Below, piece by piece: positions 61,641 to 64,000 of a stretch of 64,000 bases of DNA (the stretch's first letter is position 1; every line of letters starts with the position of its first letter). Position numbers and translations under genes: made by a program. The stretch lies in the NCBI RefSeq assembly GCF_024198175.1, contig NZ_JAJVKV010000005.1, positions 124,001-188,000 on the forward strand, read 5' to 3'. The notes beneath the pieces are model-generated. The model had not been told where the DNA came from, ran no database searches, and saw only the letters and a list, made by a program, of their open reading frames with translations. The DNA comes from Pyxidicoccus xibeiensis (lineage in GTDB: Bacteria; Myxococcota; Myxococcia; Myxococcales; Myxococcaceae).

Positions 61641-61772
61641 ATGAGCGCAGCCGTCATCGACCTGCAGGACTTCCGCAAGAAGCGTGAAGCCGAGCAGTGT
61701 CAGCTGATGCGCCCTGCGCCGGTGCGGGCCTGGATGCCCGTCTGGGTGTGGGTAGTAGTCTGGCCGGCATGA
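61641..61772 (+). CDS. 43-residue ORF coupled to the XRE-cupin gene
   Basis: Starts ATG at 61641 (MSAAVIDLQDFRKKREAEQ), with a weak GAGG site, and ends in a hydrophobic tail (WMPVWVWVVVWPA). Its TGA overlaps the ATG of the XRE-cupin gene (61769-61772), a typical coupling arrangement. The first half is charged and helical. The hydrophobic end could insert in the membrane. It may be a small regulator, or simply a leader whose translation drives the regulator gene. Confidence 0.55.
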   Translation: MSAAVIDLQDFRKKREAEQCQLMRPAPVRAWMPVWVWVVVWPA

Positions 61773-62506
61773 AGTCGGTTCGGGAGAACACGGGTCGGCG
61801 GAAGGCGGGCGCGTCGGAGCGTGGACGCCCGCCCGCGAGTGAGACACCCGAGGCTCCCACCGGGCCGGCGCCCGCCTCCCCGGAAGCACCCCCGGAGGGG
61901 GACCCGGCCTGGGCGTACGAGGCGGCCCCTCCGGACTCGGATCAGGACCTGGCCCCCGTCGTGGGGAAGAACCTGCGCCGGCTGCGCAGCCAGCGCGGGC
62001 TGTCGCTGGAGCGGCTGGCGAAGGCCTCCGGCGTGAGCCGGGCGATGCTGGGGCAGATTGAGCTGGGGCAGAGCGCGCCCACCATCAACGTGCTGTGGAA
62101 GATTGCCCGCGCGTTGGACTTGCCCTTCTCCGCGCTCATCAGCATGACGGGCGGCGCGGGGACGCGGGTGATGCGGGCGCGCGAGGCCAAGCGCCTCACC
62201 TCGCATGACGGGCGCTTCGTGTCCCGGGCGCTCTTCCCGTTCGACGCGCCCCGCCGCGTGGAGTTCTACGAGCTGCAGCTCAAGGGCGACAGCGAGGAGC
62301 GCGCCGAGCCGCACCCGCCCGGCACGCTGGAGAACCTCATCGTCACGCGCGGCACGCTGGAGCTGGAGGTCGGCGCCGAGCGCCATGTGCTGACGGCGGG
62401 CGACGCCATCCTCTTCGAGGCCGACAAGCCCCACGTCTACCGCAGCGTGGGGCCCGAGGACCTCCAGATGTACCTGGTGATGACGTACGCCGAGGAAGTC
62501 GGCTGA
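61769..62506 (+). CDS. XRE-family regulator with cupin domain
   Basis: 245 residues. Residues 1-60 are a disordered, Pro-rich extension. Residues about 65-125 are an XRE helix-turn-helix (VGKNLRRLRSQRGLSLERLA, KASGVSRAMLGQIELGQSAP). Residues about 165-240 are a cupin_2 barrel (ERAEPHPPGTLENLIVTRG; LTAGDAILFEADKPHVYRS) that would bind a small ligand. Proteins of this form repress genes for amine, amino-acid or sulphur use and often their own. Promoter dyads at 61573-61613 fit self-control. Its end lies 12 bases from the converging methionine-rich protein gene. Confidence 0.94.
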   Translation: MKSVRENTGRRKAGASERGRPPASETPEAPTGPAPASPEAPPEGDPAWAYEAAPPDSDQDLAPVVGKNLRRLRSQRGLSLERLAKASGVSRAMLGQIELGQSAPTINVLWKIARALDLPFSALISMTGGAGTRVMRAREAKRLTSHDGRFVSRALFPFDAPRRVEFYELQLKGDSEERAEPHPPGTLENLIVTRGTLELEVGAERHVLTAGDAILFEADKPHVYRSVGPEDLQMYLVMTYAEEVG

Positions 62507-62518
62507 GAGGCGGGCCCG

Positions 62519-62962
62519 TCAGCGGGCCGTGCACATCAACATCGGCATGCCGTTGCACATCATCATCACCGGCGCGCCCATGGTCATCATGGCGTTCATG
62601 GCGTCACAGCACTCCTTCATCATCGCCATGTCCTGACCTTCCATCGGCATCAGCTTGCACAGCATGCCGTCCTTGCCCATCTCACACGTCATCCGCGCCA
62701 TCATCGGCGCCATCTGACGCATCATCATCGGCATCATCATCGGCATGCCCATGCCCATGGGGTTCATCCCCATGCCCATCATCGGGTTCATGCCCATGCC
62801 CATGCCCATCATCGGGTTCATTCCCATCATCGGGTTCATGCCCATCATGGGAGGCATCCCCATGCCCATCATCGGCATGCCCATCATGGGGGGCATTCCC
62901 ATGCCCATCATCGGCATGCTGGAGGGCGGGGTCATCGGCATCGGGTTGGTGGCGGCCATCAT
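62519..62962 (-). CDS. Methionine-rich protein (about 41% Met)
   Basis: 147 residues from the first of two tandem ATGs (62962), with GGAG seven bases upstream. I count 61 Met residues. Residues about 15-85 are repeats of MGM, MMGMP and MMGMNP; residues about 95-147 add Cys: a Cys in TCEMG, one in MLCKL, two in KECCDA, one in MMCNG and one in LMCTA, six in total. There is no convincing signal peptide. Met-rich repeats with Cys bind copper(I) or silver in other proteins and Met residues also absorb oxidants, so metal binding or oxidant scavenging are the likely roles; this is inference. Codons are ATG throughout the repeat, so the DNA (rightward strand) shows a run of CAT/CCCAT. Confidence 0.9.
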   Translation of the reverse strand: MMAATNPMPMTPPSSMPMMGMGMPPMMGMPMMGMGMPPMMGMNPMMGMNPMMGMGMGMNPMMGMGMNPMGMGMPMMMPMMMRQMAPMMARMTCEMGKDGMLCKLMPMEGQDMAMMKECCDAMNAMMTMGAPVMMMCNGMPMLMCTAR

Positions 62963-63336
62963 CGGTATCTCCGGAAGCGGGGTGGAAGCGGGGTGGGCTC
63001 GTACGGCAGTGCCCGTGGGATAGGCGCTCCGCGGGGGCGCGGGGATGGACCGCCAGGGCACCCCCGGTGTTTTCCTCCGGGCCAGCGGAGGCCCTGCGCG
63101 AGGTGGCGGAGGCACCGCCGTCTGGAGCGGAGGCGCGTCCGCTGGCACAGACGGAGATGTCCACCGTGTCACGTCGGGGCCGGTGCACCGCTCCGCCGGA
63201 TTTCCGACACGGCCCGGGACTGCCGGGCCAGGTTCCAGGTTCCAGGCCCCGCGTCAGTGGAGCCGGTCCACCGGCACCAGCACCACCTCGCGCAGCCGCC
63301 AGTCCAGGCGCTTGAGGTCCTCGGCGGCGCCCCCGC
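62963..63336. other. 374-base gene-free stretch
   Basis: It contains the upstream region of the methionine-rich gene. Short direct repeats (GAAGCGGGGTG twice near 62974-62998; CAGGTTC twice near 63232-63245) and no coding frame or convincing terminator. Confidence 0.5.
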
Positions 63337-64000
63337 TCACGGCGCGGGCTGCGTGGCCACCTGCGCCTTCGCCAGCGGAACCAGCTCCTCGCGGCGCAGC
63401 AGGAGCCGGGCGTTCGTCTTCGGAAGGATGCGCAGCTGGAAGCGCCGCGGGTGGGTCGCCGTCTCGTCGAACACGCCCCGGTCGCTGACCAGCAGCAGGG
63501 CGGTGGGCACCACGTCCCGGGCGGAGCGGCTGCCGAAGTAGTGCACCACCACGTGGTACGGCCCCGGGGCCGCCTTGCGCGCGTGGTACAGCTCCGGCCC
63601 CAGGCCATCGGTGATGTCCCAGAACAGGCGCCCGCCCAGCCGCGTCTGCTTGCGCTGGTAGAAGCAGCGCTCGCCGCTGGGCTCGATGACCCACAGGTCG
63701 ATGTCCGTGCTGTCCGAGTTCCAGTGCGTGGTGAGCTGGTAGTCGATGGCGGATGCGCTCAGCTGGTGGCCCGCGTCATTGGGCTGTAGTTGCTCCAGCT
63801 CGCCCAGCCGGGCGCGCAGCATGGCGGCGACGGGCTCCGCGCCCGGGTGTCGCGCCAGGGACCAGAGCATCCGCCCGTAGTGGTGCGCGGCCGCGACGCG
63901 CATCGGGTCCTTGTGCCGGTTCCAGCTCCGCGCGAGCACGATTTCGTAGTTGCGCGCCGCCTCCGCGTAGCGGCCCGCCGCATCCAGCGCGAGCGCCTCC
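63337..64000 (-). CDS. TPR/DUF2135 protein, C-terminal part; 5' end outside window
   Basis: The frame is open to the right edge, so the gene starts beyond it. The visible 221 residues begin with a helical TPR-like segment ([20 protein letters not shown], then [17 protein letters not shown]) and continue into a DUF2135 (YfaP-like) beta domain: [40 protein letters not shown], and [23 protein letters not shown]2135 is found in predicted extracytoplasmic proteins, often with a von Willebrand or TPR part in front. The function is unknown. It ends in a strand and short tail ([11 protein letters not shown]). Confidence 0.85.
   Translation of the reverse strand, partial: EALALDAAGRYAEAARNYEIVLARSWNRHKDPMRVAAAHHYGRMLWSLARHPGAEPVAAMLRARLGELEQLQPNDAGHQLSASAIDYQLTTHWNSDSTDIDLWVIEPSGERCFYQRKQTRLGGRLFWDITDGLGPELYHARKAAPGPYHVVVHYFGSRSARDVVPTALLLVSDRGVFDETATHPRRFQLRILPKTNARLLLRREELVPLAKAQVATQPAP

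Noticed and set aside
62745-63023. A rightward open frame rich in Met, Pro and Ile opposite the methionine-rich gene
   Set aside because: It is the antisense of a run of ATG codons, which gives CAT/CCC-type codons and ATG by chance; the leftward frame has the ribosome site and the Cys-containing end.

Overview
The window is about 70% GC, has almost no non-coding space, and is full of two-component proteins, lipoproteins and proteins of unknown function. Together with paired DUF1552/DUF1592 genes, a Pro/Ala-rich protein style and TPR-CHAT architecture, this points to a myxobacterium of the Myxococcus/Corallococcus/Pyxidicoccus type. That is an inference from style and gene content; no marker gene such as rRNA is present. 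I saw no tRNA, rRNA, insertion sequence, prophage or CRISPR array.

Layout. 1-10.6 kb: the end of a hybrid histidine kinase, a 14-repeat lipoprotein, a small Ala/Glu-rich protein, an overlapping TPR/DUF3142 pair, a secreted protein with three identical six-cysteine repeats, a YgiQ-type radical SAM protein and a 57-residue disordered protein. 10.9-15.6 kb: a large two-engine SF1 helicase and a carboxypeptidase-regulatory-like protein. 15.6-19.7 kb: an ECF sigma factor, an anti-sigma/TPR/CHAT-protease fusion and a lipoprotein, read leftward as one unit. 19.9-25.2 kb: an AlaX-type editing protein diverging from a DsbA-like thioredoxin, then a response regulator, histidine kinase and cytochrome P450 in one leftward run. 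25.2-26.8 kb: four identical 20-bp palindromes in front of an unrecognised protein. 27-33.4 kb: an amino-acid ABC importer with fused binding protein and permease, an alpha/beta hydrolase, a DUF459 SGNH hydrolase, a GspE-N/pseudoreceiver protein, an ArsC-like protein and a LysR regulator. 33.5-42.5 kb: a beta-barrel protein, a 5'-truncated vanadium haloperoxidase, rpiA, the DUF1592/DUF1552 pair, a YdjM-type membrane protein and a pectinacetylesterase/Notum-like enzyme. 42.6-49.6 kb: a proline-rich membrane protein, two histidine kinases (one without an H-box), a HelD-like helicase and a lipidated spermidine-synthase-like protein. 49.6-54.5 kb: a second two-engine helicase paralogous to the one at 11 kb, an AraC regulator and a DUF3703 protein. 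54.4-64 kb: a 7TMR-DISM chemoreceptor-like protein, a two-repeat M16 peptidase, a YpfJ-type metalloprotease, a membrane HExxH protein, a small ORF coupled to an XRE-cupin regulator, a protein that is about 41% methionine, and the end of a DUF2135 gene.

The clearest working units are sigma/anti-sigma-CHAT, RR/HK/P450, the ABC importer, and the DUF1592/DUF1552 pair. The most unusual items are the CHAT protease fused to a membrane anti-sigma factor, the twin two-engine helicases, the palindrome array at 25.5 kb, the methionine-rich protein, and the six-cysteine repeat protein.
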